Source: Spirochaetaceae bacterium (GTDB lineage Bacteria; Spirochaetota; Spirochaetia; B11-G9). Taken from it: 64,000 nt of DNA. Below, piece after piece: positions 55,449-64,000 of this stretch. Where the stretch lies: the NCBI GenBank assembly GCA_015493635.1, contig WGCU01000066.1:1-64000 (forward strand). Reading direction: 5' to 3'. The notes under the pieces are model-generated. The model searched no databases. It saw only the letters and a list, made by a program, of their open reading frames with translations, and was not told where the DNA came from. Made by a program: the position numbers and the translations under genes. Every line of letters begins with the position of its first letter. The stretch's first letter is position 1.

Positions 55449-56714
55449 ATGAAAAGAATATTAGCTGTAGCCATTATCATGGTTGCTCTCATTGGCAGCG
55501 TCTTTGCTACCGGAAACAAAGAAAAGGCTCCTGCAAAGGGGGTTACCATTACCCTTATGCAGAATAAACCTGAAATCGACGGCATGCTTAAGACGTATGC
55601 AAAAGTCTGGAATTCGGAAACAGGTAACACTGTTATTATTAAATCAATTGGAGGTAGTTCATCCGTAACTCTTGGACAGCAGCTTAAAGCTGATTATGCA
55701 GCAGGATCCATGCCTGACATTTTTGTCATTGCCGGTAAACAGGACTATAAGGAATGGGCAGGAATTATTCTTGACCTTTCAGGTGAAAAATGGGTAAAAG
55801 ACACCTCTGTTGCATTTAAAAATAATGGGAAAGTGTACGGATTCCCTGTAGCAATTGAAGGATGGGGTCTTGCTTATAATGCAGATCTGCTTAAAAAAGC
55901 CGGAATTGATCCCGCAACTTTGAACAACTACGAAGCATATAAAGCAGCCTTTGCAAAACTTGATTCAATGAAGACACAACTGGGCATAGATTCTGTTGTA
56001 TCCATGGCTGCTGGACCTCAGATGGGATGGGTTACCGCTGATCATAACTTCAACTCACTCCTGGCCAACGGACTTCCATACGGGGATATGACTGTTGTAA
56101 ACCAGCTTCTAAACGGACAGGTTGATAAGAAACGGCTCAGTGAATATGCAGACTGGGTTGGCCTGCTTTTCAAGTATGCCGATAAAAAAATACTCACAAC
56201 CGGAAACTATGATGCCCAGGTTGGAGCATTCGCATCACAGAAAGCAGTTTTCCTCCATCAAGGCAACTGGGTTGATCCGAACCTTAAAGCGGCAAAGGCG
56301 ACATTTAAAATGGGATTCGCTCCCCATGGATCAATGCACACAACAACTGACGGTATCTTCGTTGCTGCACCTTCATACTATGTAATCAATTCCAAATCAA
56401 AAAATATTGCAGCAGCAAAACAATTTCTTAACGATATGGTTTATACTTCCCAGGGACAGGACTTTATGGTTACCAAAGCCGATATGATTCCGGCATTTTC
56501 CAACATAAAACTCAATCCCTCAGGGCAGTTGTCAAAATCTGTTCAGAAGTGGTCCAAAGAAGGGAAAATTTACTCCTGGGATCAATATTACTTTACCGGG
56601 GACTTCCGGAGTCTGACACTTGCTCCCATATACAACCAGTTTGCAAACGGATCTATTAATGAGGCAAAATTTATTGAACTCATGACCAAAGCATTCGAAA
56701 GTTTAAAGAAGTAA
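55449..56714 (+). CDS. Sugar ABC transporter substrate-binding protein
   Basis: 421 residues. Signal peptide ending VFATGNKEK, without a lipobox Cys, so cleaved by signal peptidase I or anchored otherwise. Family 1 extracellular solute-binding features follow (GSSSVTLGQQLKADYAAGSMPDIFV near 70; KAVFLHQGNWVDP near 260). AAGGAG 7 nt before the ATG. Ligand unknown; family 1 proteins usually bind oligosaccharides. A terminator after it should cut read-through to the permeases. Confidence 0.9.
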   Translation: MKRILAVAIIMVALIGSVFATGNKEKAPAKGVTITLMQNKPEIDGMLKTYAKVWNSETGNTVIIKSIGGSSSVTLGQQLKADYAAGSMPDIFVIAGKQDYKEWAGIILDLSGEKWVKDTSVAFKNNGKVYGFPVAIEGWGLAYNADLLKKAGIDPATLNNYEAYKAAFAKLDSMKTQLGIDSVVSMAAGPQMGWVTADHNFNSLLANGLPYGDMTVVNQLLNGQVDKKRLSEYADWVGLLFKYADKKILTTGNYDAQVGAFASQKAVFLHQGNWVDPNLKAAKATFKMGFAPHGSMHTTTDGIFVAAPSYYVINSKSKNIAAAKQFLNDMVYTSQGQDFMVTKADMIPAFSNIKLNPSGQLSKSVQKWSKEGKIYSWDQYYFTGDFRSLTLAPIYNQFANGSINEAKFIELMTKAFESLKK

Positions 56715-56724
56715 ATATACAGCC

Positions 56725-56763
56725 AAACAACGGGCAGTTTATGCTGCCCTGTTGTTTTTTTTT
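56725..56763 (+). terminator. Terminator between binding protein and permease genes
   Basis: Stem AAACAAC-GGGCAG with CTGCCC-t-GTTGTTT around loop TTTATG (one bulge), followed by a run of T. It sits inside the operon, 10 nt after the binding-protein stop and 40 nt before the permease start, so it probably acts as a partial attenuator or protects the upstream mRNA. Confidence 0.82.
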
Positions 56764-56802
56764 ACCGGAAAAGAGTATTATGAGGAAATGGAGGAAGAGC
56801 AG

Positions 56803-57723
56803 ATGAAGAGACGTAAACAAAATACATTTATTTTCTGGCTGTTTCTTTCACCAGTGTTGTTTGCATTTGTCGTTGTTATTGTTATTCCATTTTTTTTAGG
56901 TATTTTCTATTCTTTCACAAATTGGAGTTCTTCCGCAAGAGCTGACTCTGTATTAACATTTATAGGTCTTAAGAATTTTTACCGTATTTTTAGAGACCCT
57001 TCGTTCCTGTATTCTTTTTTAATAACAATCATCTATACTTTTTTAAATGTTATTTCAATTAATGTTGTGGCTCTTGTCCTCGCTGTTGTTGTAACAACGA
57101 AACTTAAGTTGAGAAATCTCTATCGTGTCGGCTTTTTCATACCAAATCTTATAGGAGGCCTTGTCCTTGGGTACGTCTGGCAGTTTATATTCAACAATGC
57201 CATTCCTGCTATCGGAAAAGCAATACCGCTTTTGGCAGGCTTTGCAAATGCAAATAATCTCATCCTCGGTAAAGTCGATTCTTCGATAGTTGCCCTTGTT
57301 CTTGTAGGCACATGGCAATACGCTGGATATATAATGATGATTTACATCGCCGCCATAGAAGGGGTACCTGAATCACTTATTGAAGCCGCAACAATTGACG
57401 GTGCAAACAGTTTTCAAAGATTCACAAGTATTACCATACCTATGGTAGCTCAGGCATTTACCATAACAACATTCCTTACTCTCGTTCAATCATTCAAACA
57501 GTTTGATATCAATGTCTCGTTAACTGCTGGGGGACCGTCAACCATGTTCATGGGAAAACCCATTTTTGGAACTGAATTGCTCTCGCTTAATATATACAAC
57601 ACTGCTTTTGTAGCAAACAACCTTGCGGAAGGACAGGCTAAAGCAGTTATCTTTTTTATTGTACTTGTTATTGTTTCAATTATTCAGGTGACTGTAAACA
57701 AAAAGAAAGAGGTGGAAATGTGA
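56803..57723 (+). CDS. Sugar ABC transporter permease, MalF-like
   Basis: 306 residues from ATG 56803; GGAGG 8 nt upstream decides it against earlier in-frame codons. Six membrane helices and the EAA loop (LIEAATIDGANSFQRFTSITIPM). Its stop overlaps the second permease start (GTGA). Confidence 0.9.
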   Translation: MKRRKQNTFIFWLFLSPVLFAFVVVIVIPFFLGIFYSFTNWSSSARADSVLTFIGLKNFYRIFRDPSFLYSFLITIIYTFLNVISINVVALVLAVVVTTKLKLRNLYRVGFFIPNLIGGLVLGYVWQFIFNNAIPAIGKAIPLLAGFANANNLILGKVDSSIVALVLVGTWQYAGYIMMIYIAAIEGVPESLIEAATIDGANSFQRFTSITIPMVAQAFTITTFLTLVQSFKQFDINVSLTAGGPSTMFMGKPIFGTELLSLNIYNTAFVANNLAEGQAKAVIFFIVLVIVSIIQVTVNKKKEVEM

Positions 57724-58580
57724 TTCTTAAAAAGCAAAATCTGATTGTTTTGGAAATTCTTACCATGGTTCTCTTCCTGTTGTTTTTGTTTCCTTTTGTC
57801 ATTCTCTTGATCAACTCTGCAAAAAACTCATTTTTAGTTACACAACGTCCTATGGCACTTCCCAACCACTGGGGGATGATACTCACCAATATAAAAACTA
57901 TTTGGACGAATCCTAATATTGCCTACCCCTCTTCATTTATGACGAGTATCATCGTTACTGCTTCTTCTATTATAGTTATTAATATTTTCTCATCTCAGGC
58001 AGCATGGGTCCTGGTAAGAAATAACTCCAGAACTTCAAAAATTATTTTTATCATATTTGTTGCTGCCATGGTTATACCATTCCAGATAGTTATGTTCCCG
58101 CTTCTTTCATGGTATCGGAAAATTTATGAAATTACCGGCATCCGATTGCTGCGAACGCATATCGGCCTCATTTTTACCTATCTTGGCTTTGGTATGTCCC
58201 TCTCAATATTCATGTTCCACGGATTTATTAAAAGCATCCCCTATGAGCTTGAAGAAGCCGCAACCATCGACGGGTGCCGAAAAGATCAGATATTTTACAA
58301 GATACTATCTCCCCTTCTGACACCGATCCACGCAACGGTAATGATACTCAACGGTATATGGATATGGAACGACTACCTTCTCCCTCTGCTCATTCTGGGT
58401 AAAGGGAACAAGGTTCAGACCATTCCCCTTGCAGTGTCCAACTTTGCAGGGGCTTATGTTGTACAATGGAACCTTATTCTTACCGCAATACTAATGGCAA
58501 TAGTACCTATAATTATTTTCTTTCTCGCAGCGCAGAAATACATTATCAGCGGCATGGTTGCCGGATCCATTAAATCTTAA
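57720..58580 (+). CDS. Sugar ABC transporter permease, MalG-like
   Basis: 286 residues from GTG 57720, overlapping the previous stop by 4 bp. Six helices, EAA loop ([23 protein letters not shown]). Together with the MalF-like gene it forms the channel. No ATPase gene follows, so a shared MsmK-like ATPase elsewhere is likely. Its stop overlaps the leuB stop by 4 bp (TTAA). Confidence 0.9.
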   Translation: MILKKQNLIVLEILTMVLFLLFLFPFVILLINSAKNSFLVTQRPMALPNHWGMILTNIKTIWTNPNIAYPSSFMTSIIVTASSIIVINIFSSQAAWVLVRNNSRTSKIIFIIFVAAMVIPFQIVMFPLLSWYRKIYEITGIRLLRTHIGLIFTYLGFGMSLSIFMFHGFIKSIPYELEEAATIDGCRKDQIFYKILSPLLTPIHATVMILNGIWIWNDYLLPLLILGKGNKVQTIPLAVSNFAGAYVVQWNLILTAILMAIVPIIIFFLAAQKYIISGMVAGSIKS

Positions 58581-59641
58581 CTGATGGCTGCAGCTACCGC
58601 ATCTCCCATTGCTGAAGTAGAAACCGCATGACCCTTTCCACCGGCAAGGTCGGCTGTCCGAAGGCCCGAAGCAATAACCTTTTCAACAGCAGCATATATG
58701 TCGTTCGCCGATTTCAGATCTTTAAATGAAAATTCAAGCATCATTGCCGCTGAAAGAATCTGTGCAATGGGATTTGCTATCCCCTTTCCCGCGATATCCG
58801 GTGCGGAACCTCCGGACGGTTCAAACAGGTTTATCTCCGCTCCAAGAGAGGCGGAAGGAAGCATGCCAAGAGAACCGGCAAGAGCTGCGGATTCGTCGGA
58901 CAGTATATCCCCGAACAGGTTTCCCGTAAGAATAACATCAAACTGGGAAGGATCAAGAATAAGCTGCATAGCCGCATTATCAACATACATGTGATTAACC
59001 GAAACTTCGGGATACTCTTTCGCTACCTTTTCTACTGTTCTTCGCCACAGAATGGAAGTATGAAGAACGTTGGCCTTATCTACCGATGTAAGCTTCTTCC
59101 GCCGGTTCATGGCAGCTTCAAATCCGACACGGGCGATTTTCTCAACTTCTTCAGCAGAATATATCATCGTATCCATACCGGTGTGACTGTCCACTTTCTT
59201 CGGCTTTCCGAAATAGATACCTCCGGAAAGCTCCCGTACCGTAAGGATGTCTATACCACGTGCCACCTGTGAAGGAGCAAGCGGGCAGAGATCCTTTACT
59301 TCCTTGTATATTTTTACCGGGCGTATATTTGCGAAAAGCTTCAACGATTTCCGTATCGCAAGAAGGCCGCCAAGTTCAGGCCGTTCCTCCGGCGGAAGTG
59401 AATCCCATTTCGGTCCTCCTATACTGCCCAAGAGTACCGCATCTGAGTCCCTGCAAAGCGAAAGTGTTTCTTCTGGGAGTGCGGTATCATGGGTATCAAT
59501 AGCTATTCCTCCGATAAGCCCCTCTTTAAAATCAAAATCAAGCATCCGCTTTTTCCCGACAGCCCGTAAAACTTTCAAAGCTTCCGCCATAACTTCGGGA
59601 CCGATCCCGTCGCCTGATAAAACTACTACTTTATACTGCAT
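58577..59641 (-). CDS. leuB: 3-isopropylmalate dehydrogenase
   Basis: 354 residues. [19 protein letters not shown] at the start, [10 protein letters not shown], the catalytic Tyr/Lys area ([16 protein letters not shown]) and the metal Asp loop ([14 protein letters not shown]) identify LeuB. It oxidises and decarboxylates 3-isopropylmalate in leucine synthesis. AAAGGATGG 8 nt before the ATG. Last gene of ilvB-ilvN-ilvD-leuB. Confidence 0.95.
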   Translation of the reverse strand: MQYKVVVLSGDGIGPEVMAEALKVLRAVGKKRMLDFDFKEGLIGGIAIDTHDTALPEETLSLCRDSDAVLLGSIGGPKWDSLPPEERPELGGLLAIRKSLKLFANIRPVKIYKEVKDLCPLAPSQVARGIDILTVRELSGGIYFGKPKKVDSHTGMDTMIYSAEEVEKIARVGFEAAMNRRKKLTSVDKANVLHTSILWRRTVEKVAKEYPEVSVNHMYVDNAAMQLILDPSQFDVILTGNLFGDILSDESAALAGSLGMLPSASLGAEINLFEPSGGSAPDIAGKGIANPIAQILSAAMMLEFSFKDLKSANDIYAAVEKVIASGLRTADLAGGKGHAVSTSAMGDAVAAAIS

Positions 59642-59660
59642 GTTACCATCCTTTTAAAGT

Positions 59661-61334
59661 TCATTTTTCGCCCGGTTTACGTAAAACAGCGCCGGTATTT
59701 GCTGACTGCACATAGTGTGCGTACCTTCCAAGAAAGCCATACCCCAGATCTTTCTCTTTTATTTCAAGGGACTCATAGCGTTTCTTGATTTCTTCCGCAT
59801 CGACAAGAAGTTCAAGCTTCCTGTTCTTAAGGTCAAAACGGATAGTATCCCCGTTTTTAACAACAGCAATCAGTCCGCCGTCGGCAGCTTCAGGAGAAAC
59901 ATGCCCTATAACTGCTCCTGTCGAACCTCCGGAAAATCTGCCGTCAGTTATAAGGACAACATCGTTTATCAGACCGACACCAACAAGAGCTGAGGTTGGG
60001 GAAAGCATTTCCCTCATTCCAGGTCCTCCTTTCGGCCCTTCGTACCGAATGACAACGACATCTCCACGTTTAATTTTACCAGAAAGGATATCCTCCGAGG
60101 CACGTTCACCATCTTCATACACAACAGCAGGACCTTCATGTTTCTGCAGGCTTTCCGGTACACCGGATTGTTTTACAATTGAACCATGCTCAGCTAGATT
60201 ACCATAGAGAACCGCAAGCCCTCCCTCTTTATGATAAGGATTTGAAAGCGGCCTTATTATATCTTCATTAAAGGGTTTAACTGATCCGGCAATTTCTCCG
60301 GCAGATTTCATGCTGACGGTAAGCGCGTTTTCTTTAAGTACACCCAGTTCCTGAAGCCTGTTAAAGATGGCAGAAACTCCCCCTGCTTCATCTAGATCCT
60401 CAATATGCTGGTTCCCAACGGGAGACAAATGACAGAGGTGTGGTATCTTCCTTGAGAGCTCATCAAACAGATCAATAGAAAAGGGGATCCCGAAACTATC
60501 CGCAACTGCCGGCAGATGCAGTGTCGTATTTGTCGATCCACCAAGAGCTACATCTACAGCTACCGCATTGTAAAAAGAGTCAGGAGTAACGATATCCCGA
60601 GGTTTAATATCCCTTTCAACCAGCTTCATAACCTGCATACCGACCTCTTTGGCCAGTCGAATACGTCCTGAATCAACTGCGGGAATCGTTCCATTTCCCG
60701 GCAAGGCAACACCAAGAGCTTCACTTAAAGAATTCATGGAATTAGCCGTAAAAAGACCCGCACACGAACCGGCTCCCGGACATGCCCTGTTCTCTATCTC
60801 TTTAAACTCTTTGTCATCTATTTTTCCTACGGACAGACTGCCCACCGCTTCAAAAACAGAAACAAGATCAATTGACTTTCCCTGATAACATCCTGCCATC
60901 ATGGGACCGCCGCTAATTATAATCGATGGAATGTTAAGACGCCCCATGGCCATAAGCATTCCCGGAGTTATCTTGTCACAGTTTGAGACAAAAACAAGAC
61001 CGTCAAAAGGTGCACCTTTTGCAACAATTTCAACAGAATCTGCTATTAAATCCCGGGACGGAAGAGAATAGTACATCCCTTCATGATCCATCGCAATACC
61101 ATCACAGATACCTATTGTTGAAAACTGCATAGGCGTTCCTCCGGCCATACGAACACCGGCCTTTACCGCTTCCTCAATTGTTTTTAAATGCATATGACCC
61201 GGAATAATTTCATTCGCTGAAGACGCAATACCTATTATCGGCTGGTAGATTTCCTTATCTGTCAGCCCGAGAGCCTTCATAAGTGATCTGTGGGGTGCCC
61301 TGTTTACACCTTTCTTCATTCTGTCGCTTCTCAT
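59661..61334 (-). CDS. ilvD: Dihydroxy-acid dehydratase
   Basis: 557 residues. Fe-S ligands in [41 protein letters not shown] and near the N-terminal GICDGIAM region. It dehydrates dihydroxyacids in valine and isoleucine synthesis. AAGGAG 8 nt before the ATG. It needs a cluster that the NifS/NifU system can supply. Confidence 0.95.
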   Translation of the reverse strand: MRSDRMKKGVNRAPHRSLMKALGLTDKEIYQPIIGIASSANEIIPGHMHLKTIEEAVKAGVRMAGGTPMQFSTIGICDGIAMDHEGMYYSLPSRDLIADSVEIVAKGAPFDGLVFVSNCDKITPGMLMAMGRLNIPSIIISGGPMMAGCYQGKSIDLVSVFEAVGSLSVGKIDDKEFKEIENRACPGAGSCAGLFTANSMNSLSEALGVALPGNGTIPAVDSGRIRLAKEVGMQVMKLVERDIKPRDIVTPDSFYNAVAVDVALGGSTNTTLHLPAVADSFGIPFSIDLFDELSRKIPHLCHLSPVGNQHIEDLDEAGGVSAIFNRLQELGVLKENALTVSMKSAGEIAGSVKPFNEDIIRPLSNPYHKEGGLAVLYGNLAEHGSIVKQSGVPESLQKHEGPAVVYEDGERASEDILSGKIKRGDVVVIRYEGPKGGPGMREMLSPTSALVGVGLINDVVLITDGRFSGGSTGAVIGHVSPEAADGGLIAVVKNGDTIRFDLKNRKLELLVDAEEIKKRYESLEIKEKDLGYGFLGRYAHYVQSANTGAVLRKPGEK

Positions 61335-61357
61335 TATATTCTCCTTACCCTACTATG

Positions 61358-61861
61358 TTATTTTTTATCCCATCTGTTCATGGCTACTATACCGCTTCTT
61401 GCAACCTCTACAATCTGGTGATGTTCAAAAAGGCTTAAAAAAGAATCGATTTTTTCTGTTGTACCGGTTATTTCCACAATAAACCCTTCGGGTCCCGCAT
61501 CAAGAACCGACGCCTTAAATACGTTGATCATCTGTAGAATTTCGTTCCGCTGTCCATGGGGAATACGGATCTTTATCAGGCCGATCTCCCTATCCAGCTT
61601 GGATTCGTTCGTAATAGTCCACACCTTAACAACATCTATAATTTTATAAAGCTGCTTTTGAATCTGCTCAATACTCCGGTCATCTCCTTTGACGACAATG
61701 GTCAGACGAAACATATCACTCTGCTTGGTATTGCCTGCTGATATGCCGTCAATATTGAAGCCCCTCCGGGTAATCAAACTTGTAACCTTGGAGAGCACTC
61801 CCGGATGATTATTTACGAGAACCGATACAATATGATCTGACAGCTGCTGGTTTTCTCCCAT
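61358..61861 (-). CDS. ilvN: Acetolactate synthase small (regulatory) subunit
   Basis: 167 residues from ATG 61861, chosen for the GGTGG about 8 nt upstream; GTG 61873 is poorly spaced. An N-terminal ACT domain (VLVNNHPGVLSKVTSLITRRGFNIDGIS) binds valine for feedback, followed by the C-terminal IlvN domain. Confidence 0.93.
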   Translation of the reverse strand: MGENQQLSDHIVSVLVNNHPGVLSKVTSLITRRGFNIDGISAGNTKQSDMFRLTIVVKGDDRSIEQIQKQLYKIIDVVKVWTITNESKLDREIGLIKIRIPHGQRNEILQMINVFKASVLDAGPEGFIVEITGTTEKIDSFLSLFEHHQIVEVARSGIVAMNRWDKK

Positions 61862-61874
61862 AATTTTTACCACC

Positions 61875-63542
61875 TTAGAATTTTGTTATTACTTTATCGA
61901 GGGGCTTCCCGGCAGGAACCATGGGAAGAACATTCTGCTTTGGATCTACAACAGCATGTACAAGCATGCTTGTTTGACACTCCGCTAGCTCACGAATAAT
62001 CTCTTCGGCATGGGCAGCATCTTCGAGACGAACCGCTTTTATACCAAAAACCTCCGCAAGCTTTAGAAAATCAGGATTGTCATTCATATCCGTTCCGGAA
62101 TAACGTTTATCAAAGAGAAGCTCCTGCCACTGCCGCACCATTCCGAGATAACTGTTATCCATGATAATCATTTTTACTTTCAATTTATACTTGCGGATCG
62201 TATTCAGCTCCTGCATATTCATCTGGAAACCACCGTCTCCCGAAAACATAAGCACTTCTCTGTCAGGATTTCCCACTGCTGCTCCTATGGCGGCGGGAAG
62301 ACCGAATCCCATAGTACCAAGCCCCCCGGAGGTAAGGAACGTCCGGGGATACCGAAAACGGTAATACTGACCAACCCACATCTGGTTCTGTCCCACATCA
62401 GTTGCTACAATTGTATTGTCCGGGAATATCCTCGATGCAAGTTCTACAAGATACTGGGGTTTTAAAAGTCCCTCTTTATCATACGTCAGGGGATTCTTCC
62501 TGCGGTATTCATCGATTTCATCTACCCAGTGCGAATAATTACCATGAATATCTGATGCATTCAACTCTTTTAAAACAGACGTGGCTGGACCGACGATAGG
62601 CAGATCAACAGGAATATTTTTTCCAATTTCGGCAGGGTCAATATCAACATGAATAAGTTTGGCATTTTTTGCAAATACCGATGTATCACCGGTTATCCTG
62701 TCGGAGAAGCGTACTCCGATTGCAATAATGAGATCAGCATTCTGAATCGCATAGTTGGCGTAAAGGGTACCATGCATTCCCATAAAACCGCAGTAAAGCC
62801 GTTCATCCTCAGGATTGATCCCATGACCCATCAGTGTTGTTGCCACGGGAATTCCCGATTTATTAAGGAACTTGTTAAGCTCATCATTCGCTTCAGAAAG
62901 ATTGATACCTCCCCCCGCCAATATAAGCGGCTTTTTTGCTTTTTCAAGCATTTTTACCGTTGTTCTTATCTGTTTCGGATGTCCTGTTGTTTTGGGACGG
63001 TAATTTGGCAGCTGAGGATCATCAGGATATCTAAAAGGATAATCCTGCCGCTGAACATTTCCGGGGATATCAACAACGACGGGTCCGGGGCGGCCGGTAC
63101 CAGCAAGGTAGAAGGCACGTTTTATGGTAAGGGCAAGATCCTTTATATCTTTGACAAGAAAATTTGCCTTGGTTATGGGAAGGGTGATTCCGGTAACATC
63201 CGCTTCCTGAAAAGCATCTGTTCCAATTTTATCAGTGGAAACCTGTCCTGTTATAACAACGAGGGGAATGGAATCCATGTAAGCCGTTGCAATACCCGTA
63301 ATGGTGTTGGTAGCTCCCGGACCGGATGTAACAAGAACAACCCCTGTTTTTCCCGTTGATCGGGCATACCCGTCCGCAGCGTGTGTTCCCCCCTGCTCAT
63401 GACGAGGCTGAATAAGCCGTAAACCTTCACCATGTTTATGGAGTTCATCGAAAATTGAAATAACTGCACCGCCTGTATAGCAAAAAAGGGTATCAACACC
63501 CTCCTTTTTCAGACTTTCAATAACAATTCTTGCACCATTCAT
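61875..63542 (-). CDS. ilvB: Acetolactate synthase large subunit
   Basis: 555 residues from ATG 63542 with GGAGG 6-7 nt upstream. ThDP enzyme: the catalytic Glu in RHEQGGTHAADGYAR (about 50-60), FAD-binding middle domain, and the ThDP motif GDGGFQMNMQEL to NN-type MDNSYLG near 430-460. It makes acetolactate and acetohydroxybutyrate. First identified gene of the branched-chain operon; no attenuator is visible in the 55-bp gap upstream. Confidence 0.95.
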   Translation of the reverse strand: MNGARIVIESLKKEGVDTLFCYTGGAVISIFDELHKHGEGLRLIQPRHEQGGTHAADGYARSTGKTGVVLVTSGPGATNTITGIATAYMDSIPLVVITGQVSTDKIGTDAFQEADVTGITLPITKANFLVKDIKDLALTIKRAFYLAGTGRPGPVVVDIPGNVQRQDYPFRYPDDPQLPNYRPKTTGHPKQIRTTVKMLEKAKKPLILAGGGINLSEANDELNKFLNKSGIPVATTLMGHGINPEDERLYCGFMGMHGTLYANYAIQNADLIIAIGVRFSDRITGDTSVFAKNAKLIHVDIDPAEIGKNIPVDLPIVGPATSVLKELNASDIHGNYSHWVDEIDEYRRKNPLTYDKEGLLKPQYLVELASRIFPDNTIVATDVGQNQMWVGQYYRFRYPRTFLTSGGLGTMGFGLPAAIGAAVGNPDREVLMFSGDGGFQMNMQELNTIRKYKLKVKMIIMDNSYLGMVRQWQELLFDKRYSGTDMNDNPDFLKLAEVFGIKAVRLEDAAHAEEIIRELAECQTSMLVHAVVDPKQNVLPMVPAGKPLDKVITKF

Positions 63543-63597
63543 TCCGTCCTCCTGTAAAAAAACTACCACTAAAGTGATTTAAATGCAAGAGAGATGT

Positions 63598-64000
63598 TTA
63601 TAAATACTTCAGATAATTCAGTATTAGTAAAGTACCGTTAAACATAAGAAAAGGGATCATGAACATCCAGTATCTTTTATTTCCCGGATACCTGTTCTGT
63701 CTGACGGATAGTGTTCTCTCTTCAGACAGATTATCTGAGAGGAAGAGAATATCATCCAGATACTTTGTAAAGGCATTGATGAGCGATACCCGGCCTTTCT
63801 TTTCCCATATGTTACCATATCTGATTTCGGTTATTCTCTCAAAATAAAAGAAAACAGATCCCAGCAGCTGCCCGCCTCTACCGGGAAGAAGAAGACGGGA
63901 TGATATAGAAATCCTTGAAACATAAACGAGCCCTATAAGAAGTAGAGACCTTGAGACACCTGACACGAGAGCATCCTTTGTTATAGGCATCCCGAATACT
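63598..64000 (-). CDS. Membrane protein, truncated by window end
   Basis: The reading frame is open to the window edge; ATG 63990 is internal or a possible start. At least two hydrophobic segments (ALVSGVSRSLLLIGLVYVSRI; MFMIPFLMFNGTLLILNYL), with LLLPGRGGQLLGSVFFYFERI between them, a sequence reminiscent of the C-terminus of small cofactor-transport membrane proteins. I do not recognise it firmly. It precedes ilvB by 55 nt on the same strand. Confidence 0.5.
   Translation of the reverse strand, partial: VFGMPITKDALVSGVSRSLLLIGLVYVSRISISSRLLLPGRGGQLLGSVFFYFERITEIRYGNIWEKKGRVSLINAFTKYLDDILFLSDNLSEERTLSVRQNRYPGNKRYWMFMIPFLMFNGTLLILNYLKYL

Noticed and set aside
63543-63597. T-box or leucine attenuator before ilvB
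   Set aside because: The 55-bp gap is too short and shows no leader peptide or terminator pair.

Overview
The window looks like a chromosomal segment of a Spirochaetota bacterium, most likely a free-living Spirochaetales member. The evidence is an FATGNKE-type start to a secreted sugar-binding protein, a GldA/GldF/GldG/DUF4340 export cassette, a DUF2225 protein, a DUF4015 secreted hydrolase, NifU/NifS iron-sulphur assembly and a c-di-AMP cassette. This is gene-content inference; no rRNA or other phylogenetic marker is present. The first 1.7 kb is AT-rich and unlike the rest. It holds an excisionase-like HTH gene, a nucleotidyltransferase/HEPN pair whose HEPN half is broken, and a 42-nt 3' fragment of a tRNA-Thr(CGT) gene starting exactly at the anticodon loop. 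I read this as the right end of an element integrated in a tRNA gene, with backbone beginning at about 1730.

Layout. 1.7-8.1 kb: a large periplasmic-sensor diguanylate cyclase, a cloverleaf-like palindromic repeat, topoisomerase III and a TauE-type exporter with a tiny membrane partner. 8.2-10.2 kb: a class I glutamine amidotransferase and exported MsrAB. 10.3-15 kb: a four-gene Gld-like ABC operon closed by a terminator. 15-17.3 kb: an AraC regulator divergent from fabF. 17.3-22.5 kb: TldE/TldD and two convergent MFS transporters. 22.6-27.2 kb: ion and ammonium transport (CPA2 antiporter with CBS domains, EIIA-like protein, CorA, Amt). 27.2-32.3 kb: a TIM-barrel protein (possibly CbiR), an FmdE-like protein, a PAS hybrid kinase and a CoA transferase. 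32.3-34.5 kb: nifS-nifU. 34.5-40.1 kb: tRNA-Ala(CGC)-gatC-gatA-gatB-aspS-HAD operon. 40.1-43.3 kb: a second hybrid kinase split by a 10-bp tandem duplication. 43.4-53.0 kb: a tightly packed run cls, DUF4015, cdaA, cdaR, acpS, DUF2225, truA, udg, priA. 53.1-58.6 kb: 5-formyl-THF cyclo-ligase, an EIIA-like protein, and a LacI-controlled sugar ABC importer. 58.6-63.5 kb: ilvB-ilvN-ilvD-leuB, preceded by a membrane gene cut by the window end.

How the genes work together. The GatCAB operon also carries an AspRS with the His and Gly residues typical of non-discriminating bacterial AspRS, so Asn-tRNA(Asn) is probably made by transamidation. NifS/NifU probably supply Fe-S clusters, including those of the family 4 uracil-DNA glycosylase and perhaps IlvD. 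The LacI regulator faces a sugar importer whose binding protein is separated from its permeases by a strong terminator, which should favour binding-protein synthesis; no ATPase gene is present, so a shared one is implied. The branched-chain operon covers three valine/isoleucine steps and one leucine step; ilvC, ilvE, leuA and leuCD lie elsewhere.

The most unusual genome-scale signal is promoter placement. At least eight genes have a sigma70-like -10 box (TATACT, TATAAT or TAGTAT) ending only 6-9 nt before the start codon and no Shine-Dalgarno sequence; five also have a TTGNNN -35 box at exactly 17 bp. These look like leaderless mRNAs, mixed with ordinary SD-led genes. Gaps of more than 300 bases without a gene are rare: the only one is 1378-1739, which holds a palindrome and the tRNA fragment.
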